A stretch of 24,128 nucleotides of DNA from Ruminococcus sp. CAG:403 (GCA_000437255.1 FR899086.1:78570-102697); one strand, 5' to 3'. Positions 1 to 7,646 are shown, numbered from the stretch's first letter. Translations and numbers: made by a program. Notes: generated from the letters alone by a model not told the origin.

Positions 1-149
1 AACGATGACAGTCATATTCCTATTCGGAAATATGCCCAACAGCCTTTTTCCCAGGAAAGCTGTTTCGGCACGCATACCTTTTGCATTCGGCTTTTTCGAA
101 AGTGGGTGTTCTTGCCGGATGGGACTCATTAAGCGTGCGCCTCTACCTA
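1..149 (-). promoter_or_regulatory. Lysine riboswitch (L box), 3' end cut by window edge
   Basis: Read on the minus strand, the leader begins near 149 with the conserved L-box 5' core (TAGAGGCGCA, then AATGAGT). It continues with AAAGCCGAATGC, then GTGCCGAAACAGC pairing with GCTGTTGGGC, and ends with a CATATTTCC/GGAATATG hairpin followed by GACTGTCA. This order matches the lysC-type lysine aptamer. L boxes bind lysine and turn off lysine biosynthesis or transport genes by termination or by blocking translation. The 3' side of the closing P1 helix, the expression platform and the controlled gene lie left of base 1. The call is from recalled consensus, not a covariance search. Confidence 0.88.
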
Positions 150-154
150 TTCTT

Positions 155-183
155 ATCATATCATGTTTAAAGAATCCTGTCAA
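155..183 (-). promoter_or_regulatory. Sigma-A promoter of the lysine riboswitch transcript
   Basis: On the minus strand there is a perfect TTGACA (183-178), a 17-base spacer and TATGAT (160-155). Initiation about 7 bases downstream (near 148) fits the first bases of the L-box aptamer. Confidence 0.85.
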
Positions 184-213
184 CCATAAATTTAAAAAAA
201 CTAGGAGTTTTAT

Positions 214-1248
214 ATGAAAAAATCAGATTTTTATTACAATTTACCGGAAGCGCTGATTGCGCAAACACCAATCGAACCACGAGATCATTCCAGACTGATG
301 GAAATTGATCGAAACACAGGCGCCATTCAACATGGTCATTTCTATAATTTATGCGATATTTTGCGAAAAGGTGACCTGTTGGTCATGAATGATTCCCGTG
401 TATTGCCGGCGAGATTGTACGGAGAAAAGATGGAAAATGGCACCTTTATTGAATTCCTGCTGCTGGAGCAGAAAGGAGATAAAATTTGGGAAATCATTTG
501 CCGTCCGGGGAAAAAAGCAAAGGTTGGTACAAAGTTTACGTTTGGTAACGGCAGATTGACCGCAGAGGTACTGGAAGTCAAGGAAGACGGAAACCGTATC
601 GTGCAGTTTTTCTGTGAAGGGAACTTTTATACTGCACTGGAGGATGTGGGACAGATGCCGCTTCCGCCTTATATCAAAGAAAAGTTGCAGGATAAGGAAC
701 GCTATCAGACTGTCTATTCCAAAGAGCTTGGATCTGCTGCTGCACCGACAGCTGGTTTGCATTTTACCAAGGAAATGCTGAAGCAGCTACAGGAAAAGGG
801 CGTCGATCAGGCATATGTGACCTTGCATGTTGGACTCGGTACCTTTCGTCCGGTAAAGGAAGAAAATGTTCTGGAACATAAAATGCACAGTGAGCATTAT
901 ATGCTGCCGGCAGAAACTGTTCGGAAGATTGAGGAAACAAAGGCGAATGGCGGGCGTGTAATCGCAGTTGGAACCACCACTTGCCGGACACTGGAAGCTG
1001 TTGCTACCATGAACAACGGAAAATTGGTGGAATCAGACGGGTATACCGATATTTTCATTTATCCGGGCTATACTTTTAAAGTTCTGGATGGATTGATTAC
1101 CAATTTCCATCTGCCGGAAAGTACGTTGATTATGTTGGTATCTGCCTTTTTGGGCTATGAAAAGACCATGCATGCTTATGAGGTTGCTGTTCAGGAACAG
1201 TATCGGTTTTTCAGTTTTGGCGATGCCATGTGCATTCTGCCGGAATAA
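214..1248 (+). CDS. queA: S-adenosylmethionine:tRNA ribosyltransferase-isomerase
   Basis: QueA transfers and isomerises the ribosyl group of S-adenosylmethionine onto 7-aminomethyl-7-deazaguanine at position 34 of tRNAs with GUN anticodons, giving epoxyqueuosine. It is a cytoplasmic enzyme. The 344-residue protein has the family length. It opens with the usual FYYNLPEALIAQTPIEPRD block and carries AAPTAGLHFT, THVGLGTF-like VTLHVGLGTFRPV and FITNFHLPEST-like LITNFHLPESTLIMLVSAF near the C terminus. The ATG is preceded by AGGAG at a 6-base gap. tgt follows after 51 bases, the usual queuosine pair. No promoter is evident in the 30 bases between this gene and the divergent riboswitch promoter. 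Confidence 0.97.
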   Translation: MKKSDFYYNLPEALIAQTPIEPRDHSRLMEIDRNTGAIQHGHFYNLCDILRKGDLLVMNDSRVLPARLYGEKMENGTFIEFLLLEQKGDKIWEIICRPGKKAKVGTKFTFGNGRLTAEVLEVKEDGNRIVQFFCEGNFYTALEDVGQMPLPPYIKEKLQDKERYQTVYSKELGSAAAPTAGLHFTKEMLKQLQEKGVDQAYVTLHVGLGTFRPVKEENVLEHKMHSEHYMLPAETVRKIEETKANGGRVIAVGTTTCRTLEAVATMNNGKLVESDGYTDIFIYPGYTFKVLDGLITNFHLPESTLIMLVSAFLGYEKTMHAYEVAVQEQYRFFSFGDAMCILPE

Positions 1249-1299
1249 TTGGTGGAATTCATGCACAAAAATTTGAAAATCAAAGAAAAGGAGTAGGAT

Positions 1300-2430
1300 A
1301 TGTTTCAATTGTTACGCAAAGAGGGGAATGCGCGGCGAGGTGTTTTTCAAACGGTTCACGGTACCATTCAGACCCCTTTTTTCATGAATGTTGGTACGTC
1401 TGCTGCCATTAAGGGTGGCATTTCTTCGCCGGATCTGGTGGAACTCAAATGTCAGGTGGAGCTTTGCAATACGTATCATCTGCATTTGCGTCCGGGCGAT
1501 CAGGTGATTCAAAAAATGGGTGGTCTGCATCGCTTTATGAATTGGCAAAAGCCAATTTTGACGGACAGCGGTGGGTTCCAGGTATTTTCTCTTGCAAAAC
1601 TGCGAAAGATTAAAGAAGAGGGTGTTTACTTCCAGTCTCATATTGACGGACGGCGTATCTTTATGAGGCCGGAAGAAAGCATGCAGATTCAGTCGCATCT
1701 TGCTTCCACCATTGCAATGGCGTTTGATGAATGTATTGAAAATCCAGCACCGTTTGATTATGTAAAGGCGTCCTGTGCCCGTACGGTTCGCTGGCTGAAG
1801 CGCTGTCAAGCGGAAATGGCACGGCTGAATCAGTTGCCGGACACCATCAATCCGCATCAAATGCTGTTTGGCATCAATCAGGGCGGTACCTATGATGGAC
1901 TGCGGATCGATCATATGAAGGAGATTGCAGAACTGGATTTAAATGGCTATGCAATCGGCGGCTTGGCAGTCGGAGAACCGACAGAGGTAATGTATCACAT
2001 CATTGAACAAGTAGAACCGTATATGCCGGCAGACAAGCCCAGATATTTGATGGGAGTGGGAACGCCATCCAATATTATTGAAGGAGTTTATCGGGGCGTT
2101 GATATGTTTGACTGTGTAATGCCCAGTCGAAACGCACGGCATGGAACGGTCTTTACTTGGAATGGCATTATGCATATTACGAATGCCTGTTATGAGACAG
2201 ACGAGAGACCGCTGGATGAACAGTGTGACTGCCCAACCTGCCGTCATTTTTCACGTGCATATGTGCGGCATCTCTTTAAGGCAAATGAGCAGCTTGCTGG
2301 TCGTCTGGCAGTGATGCACAATCTTTATTTTTATAATACACTGCTGGAACGGATTCGTGCAGAATTAGATGCAGGAACCTTTACGGAGTTTCGGAATCGC
2401 TATACCAAGCAGCTGGCAACCCGCATCTAA
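1300..2430 (+). CDS. tgt: Queuine/preQ1 tRNA-guanine transglycosylase
   Basis: Tgt swaps guanine 34 of Asp, Asn, His and Tyr tRNAs for preQ1, the step before QueA. The protein has 376 residues, the bacterial length. Visible landmarks are D89 in LTDSGGFQVFSL (catalytic acid/base), GINQGG at 191-196 and GGLAVGE at 220-226. D271 in MFDCVMPSRNARHG is the expected nucleophile. The zinc site is C309, C311, C314 and H340, matching CxCx2Cx25H exactly. AAGGAG sits 6 bases before the ATG. It is probably cotranscribed with queA. The window's own tRNA-Asn (GTT anticodon) would be a substrate. Confidence 0.97.
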   Translation: MFQLLRKEGNARRGVFQTVHGTIQTPFFMNVGTSAAIKGGISSPDLVELKCQVELCNTYHLHLRPGDQVIQKMGGLHRFMNWQKPILTDSGGFQVFSLAKLRKIKEEGVYFQSHIDGRRIFMRPEESMQIQSHLASTIAMAFDECIENPAPFDYVKASCARTVRWLKRCQAEMARLNQLPDTINPHQMLFGINQGGTYDGLRIDHMKEIAELDLNGYAIGGLAVGEPTEVMYHIIEQVEPYMPADKPRYLMGVGTPSNIIEGVYRGVDMFDCVMPSRNARHGTVFTWNGIMHITNACYETDERPLDEQCDCPTCRHFSRAYVRHLFKANEQLAGRLAVMHNLYFYNTLLERIRAELDAGTFTEFRNRYTKQLATRI

Positions 2431-2453
2431 ACTTACAATAGAACAGGAAACAA

Positions 2454-2513
2454 CCGATTCGCATAGATGGATGCATACAACGAATCGGGCGTCCCTTTCG
2501 GAACGCCCGATTC
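2454..2513. terminator. Hairpin cluster between convergent tgt and hpf
   Basis: GAATCGGGCGT (2482-2492) pairs with ACGCCCGATTC (2503-2513), a GC-rich stem suited to stopping transcription from either side, although neither strand has a clean U tract. An upstream segment CCGATTCG (2454-2461) can also pair with CGAATCGG (2481-2488), giving a mutually exclusive fold. A terminator role is inferred from position. Confidence 0.55.
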
Positions 2514-2540
2514 TATGTAGTAAATTGAGGAATGAAGGAA

Positions 2541-3080
2541 TCAGTCAAAAATCGGTTCCAATACGGCATACTTTCCGTCTGCACGCTTGTAAACCACGTT
2601 CATGTCTCCGGTGTTTGCATTGGTAAACATGAAGAAGGTGTGTCCCAGCAGATTCATTTGCAGAATGGCTTCTTCTACACTCATGGGGTGCATCACAAAT
2701 TTCTTGTGACGAATGACCTCATAATTATCTGCTTCCGGCTCTGCATCCGGTGCAGCAGCCACTGCAAGATCCTTAAAAGCGGTATCCTTCAGGCGCTTTT
2801 CTACTCGAGTTTTGTTGCGCCGAATCTGACGAATGATTTTATCGATGGAAGCATCCAGTGCATCTTCCTTATCCGCAGCGGACTGCTCCGCACGGTAAAT
2901 CATATTGTTATACTTTACAGTCAATTCGATGACGATTTCACTTTTTACCTCTGCCATCGTAATCTTGGCATCAGCATCTTCTCCGAAGAACCGGTCAAGC
3001 TTTGCAGCGAGTCGCTTTTCTGCATATTCTGTAAAGTTTTGTGGGATTTGCATTTTTTTAGCTGTAATTGTAATTTTCAA
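2541..3080 (-). CDS. hpf: Ribosome hibernation promoting factor, long form (HPF/RaiA family)
   Basis: Long HPF binds the 30S decoding region and dimerises ribosomes into inactive 100S particles in stationary phase or stress. I choose a TTG start at 3080 because AAGGAGG lies 7-8 bases upstream and the protein then begins MKITITAKKMQIP, the standard family N terminus. Upstream in-frame ATGs lack such a site and are near or upstream of the promoter. The product has 179 residues. The S30AE domain covers about 1-95. A variable charged linker follows, and the C-terminal dimerisation domain (about 120-179) carries RHKKFVMHPMSVEEAILQMN and VYKRADGKYAVLEP. It has its own promoter and a leader of about 48 bases. 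Confidence 0.95.
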   Translation of the reverse strand: MKITITAKKMQIPQNFTEYAEKRLAAKLDRFFGEDADAKITMAEVKSEIVIELTVKYNNMIYRAEQSAADKEDALDASIDKIIRQIRRNKTRVEKRLKDTAFKDLAVAAAPDAEPEADNYEVIRHKKFVMHPMSVEEAILQMNLLGHTFFMFTNANTGDMNVVYKRADGKYAVLEPIFD

Positions 3081-3134
3081 TTTGAGTTCCTCCTTTTTAC
3101 AATCCATGGAAACCATGCATTGCCGTTTAATGGT

Positions 3135-3163
3135 ATTATAACATATATCTATATTTTTATCAA
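3135..3163 (-). promoter_or_regulatory. Sigma-A promoter of hpf
   Basis: On the minus strand TTGATA (3163-3158) is followed by a 17-base spacer and a perfect TATAAT (3140-3135). A 9-bp inverted repeat, AATTTTGTG/CACAAAATT (3175-3183 and 3192-3200), lies just upstream of the -35 box and could be an activator or regulator site. That role is a guess. Confidence 0.8.
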
Positions 3164-3316
3164 GAGGAAATAGCAATTTTGTGCGATTTTTCACAAAATT
3201 CTTTTTCATCTTACTTTAACCTTGTTTTTACAAGGATTTTGTTTCGAAATATCCACGAAATTGCTTAAAAAATAAATCGAAGAACCAATTGACTTTGACA
3301 AAAAACGAGAAAAAAG

Positions 3317-3345
3317 TTGCATCTTTTCTCAAAATATATTATGAT
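3317..3345 (+). promoter_or_regulatory. Probable promoter of the FHA-FtsW/RodA-PBP operon
   Basis: TTGCAT (3317-3322), a 17-base spacer and TATGAT (3340-3345) stand upstream of the FHA gene. A nearby TTGACTTTGACA (3289-3300) has no -10 box at the right distance. The match is moderate, and overlapping TATATT and TATTAT alternatives exist. Confidence 0.5.
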
Positions 3346-3383
3346 AGGAGAAGCCATTCATGAAAAAAGGAGGTGGAGACTTC

Positions 3384-3854
3384 ATGGCATTGCACCATAC
3401 ATTAGAAACGCTCCAGCAATTTATGACCTTTTCCATTATAGTCAGTGCTGTTGTGGTATTGTTTGTTTTTCTTTGTGTGCTGTACATTTATCATGTTGCC
3501 AAAAAAGAAAAGCAGATTGAACAGCTGCGGTGGCTGAAAGTGAGTGCAGAGATGGAACTCTTTGATTGTTCTGCAAGGGTGGTCTATCCGTTAGAAGCAG
3601 ATGAAATTTTGATCGGACGGCATGGATCAGCCGACATTCGACTCAATGATATGTCTGTTTCTCGGTACCATGCTATCTTATATGTATCCAATGGTGTTTG
3701 GAGTGTGCGGGATTTGAATTCAAAATCCGGAACGTATGTGAATGGGCACCGCATTACCAAACAGGTAAAACTGCGGCCGCAAGATGAAATTCAGTTTGGC
3801 AATAAGGCAACCATTCTCAAATCAAAAAGAAGAGGAGGACGATACGGTGTATAA
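3384..3854 (+). CDS. Membrane-anchored FHA-domain protein
   Basis: FHA domains bind phosphothreonine peptides, usually made by PASTA-type Ser/Thr kinases. The start at 3384 is chosen because GGAGGTGG precedes it by 7 bases; the in-frame ATG at 3360 overlaps that ribosome site. The 156-residue protein has one membrane helix (about 13-38) followed by a KKEK charge cluster, so the rest should be cytoplasmic. The FHA domain spans about 65-150 and shows IGRHGSADI, SVSRYHAIL and NSKSGTYVNGHRI. These hold the GR, SxxH and NGxxVNG positions of the fold. The stop overlaps the next gene by 8 bases. By analogy with actinobacterial FhaB next to RodA and PbpA, it may link kinase signalling to wall synthesis. 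No kinase or phosphatase gene is in the window. Confidence 0.88.
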   Translation: MALHHTLETLQQFMTFSIIVSAVVVLFVFLCVLYIYHVAKKEKQIEQLRWLKVSAEMELFDCSARVVYPLEADEILIGRHGSADIRLNDMSVSRYHAILYVSNGVWSVRDLNSKSGTYVNGHRITKQVKLRPQDEIQFGNKATILKSKRRGGRYGV

Positions 3855-5142
3855 AAATGGACTACGATACGGTGGCGTAACAACATTGGTTTGTCTGACG
3901 CACTTGATTATGTTGGCAGCAATCTTCTTTCGTGGGAATTATACCGCTCCTTCGGATTTGCTGCCGCTGACGGTTGCAGTTTTGGGACTGGATTTCTTGT
4001 ATACAATCATTTTGCGGTTTTGCTACCGGCAAATGACGTATACATTGGATTTTCTGCTGCTGCTTTTAATGAATGTCAGTGTGATTTTCCAGTCCTGCTT
4101 TGGAGGCGTTGGATTTGCGGCAAAGCATTATATTACCTGTATTCTGGCACTGGGATGCTGTCAGGCAGGGTTCCTGCTTGCCAAAAATCATGACTGGATT
4201 GCTTCTAAGAAGAAATATCTTTATCCGATTTTGGGCGTAATCATGCTCTCCATTCTGTTTTTAACCGGAAGCCGCAGCATGTGGATCAACATTGGCCCTA
4301 TTAGCATTCAGCCGTCTGAATTTATGAAGCCGGTTTTTGTGCTGATGTGTGCCACTTCCATTATGGAACAGCATGAAAAAAAGAAAATTCTGTTTTTCTA
4401 TGTATCACCTGAAATCATTGCGCTGACCATTGCCGCTTTGGCAATTTTTGTTTTGCAGTGGTGGTGCAGAGACCTTGGAAGCTTACCGACTTTTGCCGCA
4501 GCTTATGGATGCGCTGTACTTTGCCGGATTTGTTATCCACGGGCCAAATTTTCCAAGAAGACATTAATTGGCATCTTGGTTGCAGCAGCAGTAGTGGGCG
4601 TAGCAGCTTTTCGGTATGCACCGGGCTATGTACAGGATCGACTGTCTGTTGATATTTGGGATGAAATGGATGGAAACGGCTATCAGCAGTGCCGTGCCTT
4701 GATGGCAATTGCAGAAGGCGGTTTGTTTGGAAAAGGTCCTGGAAACGGAAGCCTTTATCAAGTAGCTGCTTCGGATACGGATATTGTATTTTCTACCATT
4801 TGTGAGGAATGGGGATTCCTGATTGCACTATTGGTTATTTTCATCATTATGAGTATGCTCCTGACTTGTATGATCAATAAGCCTCGGAGTTACTTCCATA
4901 CCACGATGATTCTTGGGGTTGTTGCAATGTTTGTGGTGCAGATGGGGTTGAATATTTTTGGATCTTGTAATTTAATTCCTTTTACAGGCGTTACCATCCC
5001 GTTTATCTCACAGGGAGGAAGCTCCATGCTGACGAGCGGCTTCTTAATTGGTCTGCTGAAAGCCGGGCAATCTCCTATCTTCCGAAAGCCGGAGCCAGCG
5101 ACACGCCTGCAAAAGCCGAAGCGGAAAGGAGCGCTTGCATGA
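3847..5142 (+). CDS. FtsW/RodA/SpoVE-family peptidoglycan glycosyltransferase
   Basis: SEDS proteins polymerise lipid II into glycan strands together with a class B PBP. The GTG at 3847 is preferred because AGAGGAGGA precedes it by 7-8 bases and it overlaps the FHA stop. An ATG at 3784 would add 21 residues that read the end of the FHA gene out of frame. The product has 431 residues and about ten hydrophobic helices. Family landmarks are GPISIQPSEFMKP (150-162), CRDLGSL with the conserved Asp, EGGLFGKGPGNG, DTDIVFSTICEEWGF and ISQGGSSML near the C terminus. Whether it acts as RodA (elongation) or FtsW (division) cannot be settled by sequence. Its PBP partner and FHA neighbour resemble the actinobacterial RodA arrangement. 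Confidence 0.93.
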   Translation: MYKNGLRYGGVTTLVCLTHLIMLAAIFFRGNYTAPSDLLPLTVAVLGLDFLYTIILRFCYRQMTYTLDFLLLLLMNVSVIFQSCFGGVGFAAKHYITCILALGCCQAGFLLAKNHDWIASKKKYLYPILGVIMLSILFLTGSRSMWINIGPISIQPSEFMKPVFVLMCATSIMEQHEKKKILFFYVSPEIIALTIAALAIFVLQWWCRDLGSLPTFAAAYGCAVLCRICYPRAKFSKKTLIGILVAAAVVGVAAFRYAPGYVQDRLSVDIWDEMDGNGYQQCRALMAIAEGGLFGKGPGNGSLYQVAASDTDIVFSTICEEWGFLIALLVIFIIMSMLLTCMINKPRSYFHTTMILGVVAMFVVQMGLNIFGSCNLIPFTGVTIPFISQGGSSMLTSGFLIGLLKAGQSPIFRKPEPATRLQKPKRKGALA

Positions 5143-6491
5143 AAAGTGTAAAACGAGGCGAAAAGCTGATCATTCTGCTGTTGATTCTGTTTTTTGTCGG
5201 CATGGCGATTCTGGTTGCAAAGGTGGCGAAGGAATCCACCTTTTATATGTCGCATTCCAACGATGTGACCTTGGGATATGTTTATGATGCCAACGGGGAA
5301 GTGTTGTTTGATCCCAAAGCATCAGATGCAAACTATGCACATGATTACTTTTTGGATGTTGGCAATTTAATTGGAGATGACAGTGGACAAATGACCAATA
5401 CGCTGGTTTCTGAAAATTTAAATTATCTGCAAAATTATAATTTGATTTTCGGTGCGGTAGAGACGGGAAAAAGCGCAATTTACTCCACATTGAATCATCA
5501 GGCGAACCGTACCGTTTATGATGCCTTCGGGGATAAGAATGGCACTGCCATTGCGTATAACTATAAAACTGGAGAAATTTTGGTTTGTGTCAGCAAGCCA
5601 AATGTCAACATTCTGGATGGTTATACCAACCTGGATACACTGGAAAACGGAAGCTTGATTTGTAAAGCATTTTATTCTACAGCACCGGGTTCCACGCAGA
5701 AAGTGGCTACAACCATTGCGGCAATTGAAACCATTGGATATGATGCACTGACTCAAAAAACGTATAACTGTTCCGGTTCCTATGTGACCAAATACGATCA
5801 GGTCATTCAATGTCACAACCACAGCGGACACGGTACGCAGAATATTACGCAGGCATTTGCCAATAGCTGTAATCCATTCTTTGCGCAATTGGTGCAGGAT
5901 TTGCCGCTGGATGGCTTAATTAACGCTTACCGGAAGCTTGGAATTGCGGTCAATGAAGATACCGAAAAGCCCATTGATATCAATGGAATTTCTTCTTTCT
6001 CTGCCTCTACTCAGCTGACAGATCCTTATGATTTCAATACCATGTGGAGCTGTATGGGACAAAGTGAAGCGCAGGCAAGTCCCTGTCAGTTGATGCTGTG
6101 GCAGAGTGCCATTGCCAATGAAACGGGCTGCGTTACCATGCCGTATTTGATTGATCATGTGACCAATGTAATGGGTACAACTACGGTTCAGGCAGAAACC
6201 AAATATTCTGATCCGGAATTTGCAGCGGCAACTGCCAGTGAAGTAAAGCAGATTATGGTCGAAAATGGACAGAACAACTATCAATCAATTGGTTATCCGG
6301 TTGGCGTAAAGAGCGGTACGGCACAGGTGGAAAATGGAGATTCCGAGAATTCTCTGCTTTCTGGATTTTGTACCGATCCCAATCTTCCGATTGCCTTTTG
6401 TGTGGTGATCGAAAACAATGCCAATGCCGGTTACCGCACCTCTGACTTAGTTGGAATCATGTTGCGGTCGTTGGATGGCACGATTCAGTAG
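5139..6491 (+). CDS. Class B penicillin-binding protein (transpeptidase)
   Basis: This enzyme cross-links peptidoglycan stem peptides outside the membrane and partners the preceding SEDS protein. The ATG overlaps the upstream stop as ATGA, with GGAAAGGAG upstream, so the two are probably translationally coupled. It has 450 residues. A membrane anchor lies at about 9-29, a short N-terminal domain follows, and the transpeptidase domain starts near 130. The three catalytic motifs are present: S185-T-Q-K188 (SxxK), S243-C-N245 (SxN) and K391-S-G-T. STQK in place of the usual STFK/STMK is mildly unusual. The protein is short, like actinobacterial PbpA, and lacks a large N-terminal or PASTA module. 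Its 3' end overlaps the convergent dockerin gene by 35 bases. Confidence 0.94.
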   Translation: MKSVKRGEKLIILLLILFFVGMAILVAKVAKESTFYMSHSNDVTLGYVYDANGEVLFDPKASDANYAHDYFLDVGNLIGDDSGQMTNTLVSENLNYLQNYNLIFGAVETGKSAIYSTLNHQANRTVYDAFGDKNGTAIAYNYKTGEILVCVSKPNVNILDGYTNLDTLENGSLICKAFYSTAPGSTQKVATTIAAIETIGYDALTQKTYNCSGSYVTKYDQVIQCHNHSGHGTQNITQAFANSCNPFFAQLVQDLPLDGLINAYRKLGIAVNEDTEKPIDINGISSFSASTQLTDPYDFNTMWSCMGQSEAQASPCQLMLWQSAIANETGCVTMPYLIDHVTNVMGTTTVQAETKYSDPEFAAATASEVKQIMVENGQNNYQSIGYPVGVKSGTAQVENGDSENSLLSGFCTDPNLPIAFCVVIENNANAGYRTSDLVGIMLRSLDGTIQ

Positions 6492-7470
6492 GAAGTTGTA
6501 AGGATTGTTCCGTCATTTGGCGGACAAATGGAATGACATCCGCAGGGAGTACAGGTGTTCTGTACGCCCTGCTTTCTGTTTGAATGGATGTGGTGGAACC
6601 GGCCAGACAGCAGGCATCTGCTTCTGTGCCGGATGCTTCTGCGAATTTGGCAAGATAACGAACATCTGCGAGTGTAATTGCACCGTCTCCGTCTGCATCT
6701 TTTCTTGCAATTGCATCTTCTGGTTTGGTTGATGCTGTTGTCAATGCCTGCATACAGGCTTCGGCATCCGCATAGGTGATTTGAAAATCGCCATTCCAAT
6801 CACCAGGTACTTGAGAAAAGGAAAACGTATAAATTTGTACCACACGGTAGCCTTTTTCTTGTGAGGCAGCATCCCCCAATTGATGGATCCACTGGGATCC
6901 GGAATCCAGAATAGAAAGTACCTGCTGCTGTGTTTGCACTTGATCGACCAGAACATAGTGGTCACTGCCGGATCCTGTTACAAGCCGCAGAATATAGGCA
7001 TGCTGGGGTGTTATGTCTGTAGCAGAACAGTACTGATAAGCCGCTTGGATGCTTTCTTCTGCCGTTCCGCTGATTGGAACAGATCCAACGAGTGTGACAA
7101 AATCAGAAAAATAGGCAGAGAAGCTTTCTTCTTTGGTTGGCGCACCAGTTAAAACGGTTTGTACAAAAGTCGTATAAAAGGTATAGGAATCTGTAAAGAC
7201 GCTGTATGATGCAACGGGTAGATTATAGCGCACTGCTAATTTTGCAAGGGCATAGTTGAGGCATCCGTCCTGGTCGATAGCGGGCGTCCAGTCAGATGGA
7301 TTGGCAAACTGCATCCATTCTGCATAGGTTTCAATCGCAGGGCGGTCTGCCAGACCGCCTTTTTCCAATGCTGCATGACAGGGCAGTGCCGTCCGAACAA
7401 GGCAAGCACTGACAAAGAGACCTGCGGCACTGAGGAAAATGCTTTTTCGAATCAAGAAAATCAGTTTCAT
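6457..7470 (-). CDS. Exported dockerin protein with a probable C39-like peptidase domain
   Basis: The start at 7470 has AGGAGG about 6 bases upstream and begins a signal sequence (MKLIFLIRKS then a hydrophobic run). Longer in-frame readings add unlikely Cys/Phe-rich residues. The signal could end at a type I site after CHA (about residue 33) or at a lipobox-like VSAC with Cys23. Residues about 45-205 look like a papain-fold C39-like domain, with Cys70 in QDGCLNYALAKL, His161 in DHYVLVDQV and Asp179 in SILDSGS. A type I dockerin follows (about 213-268) with two calcium loops, DWNGDFQITYAD and DADGDGAITLADV, which would bind a cohesin on a scaffoldin or cell surface. About 68 further residues follow the dockerin. 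The peptidase assignment is inference and the dockerin is clear. Target and cohesin partner are unknown. Confidence 0.82.
   Translation of the reverse strand: MKLIFLIRKSIFLSAAGLFVSACLVRTALPCHAALEKGGLADRPAIETYAEWMQFANPSDWTPAIDQDGCLNYALAKLAVRYNLPVASYSVFTDSYTFYTTFVQTVLTGAPTKEESFSAYFSDFVTLVGSVPISGTAEESIQAAYQYCSATDITPQHAYILRLVTGSGSDHYVLVDQVQTQQQVLSILDSGSQWIHQLGDAASQEKGYRVVQIYTFSFSQVPGDWNGDFQITYADAEACMQALTTASTKPEDAIARKDADGDGAITLADVRYLAKFAEASGTEADACCLAGSTTSIQTESRAYRTPVLPADVIPFVRQMTEQSLQLPTESCHPTTAT
6542..6581 (+). terminator. Rho-independent terminator of the FHA-PBP operon, inside the dockerin gene
   Basis: GCAGGG-a-GTACAG (6542-6554), a 5-base loop and CTGTAC-g-CCCTGC (6560-6572) form a strong stem with one internal mismatch. 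TTTCTGTTT follows on the plus strand only. It therefore fits a stop for the PBP transcript, although these bases also code for the C-terminal tail of the convergent gene. Confidence 0.6.
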
Positions 7471-7617
7471 GGGAATCCTCCTGCTTTTTGATAAATGGAA
7501 CGATGGATGTATGCACACTGTTATCAGTTTATGCAGGAGGTTGTCCAAATAGAACAGATGGAAGAAAGGAAAACAATGGCTTCTGCATGAATAAAACATA
7601 AAAATATCAGACAGGGC

Positions 7618-7646
7618 TTTCCAGGAAACTAAAAATGTGCTATAAT
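7618..7646 (+). promoter_or_regulatory. Promoter of pcrA
   Basis: TTTCCA (7618-7623), a 17-base spacer and perfect TATAAT (7641-7646) are seen, with an extended TGC just before the -10 box. Initiation near 7653 would exclude the in-frame ATG at 7645 as a start. Confidence 0.72.

Noticed and set aside
5..217. A 70-codon plus-strand reading frame before queA
   Set aside because: It is the reverse complement of the lysine riboswitch and its promoter, has no ribosome site and resembles no protein.
1312..1914. A 200-codon minus-strand frame inside tgt
   Set aside because: It is antisense to an intact conserved enzyme and shows no ribosome site or family motif.
3220..3235. CCTTGT-TTTT-ACAAGG as a terminator
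   Set aside because: The stem is only 6 bp and weak, and no gene ends just upstream of it on either strand.
7471..7617. A minus-strand promoter for the dockerin gene (TTGGAC-17-GATAAC)
   Set aside because: Both boxes match poorly, and no better pair was found in the divergent region, so no promoter is called.
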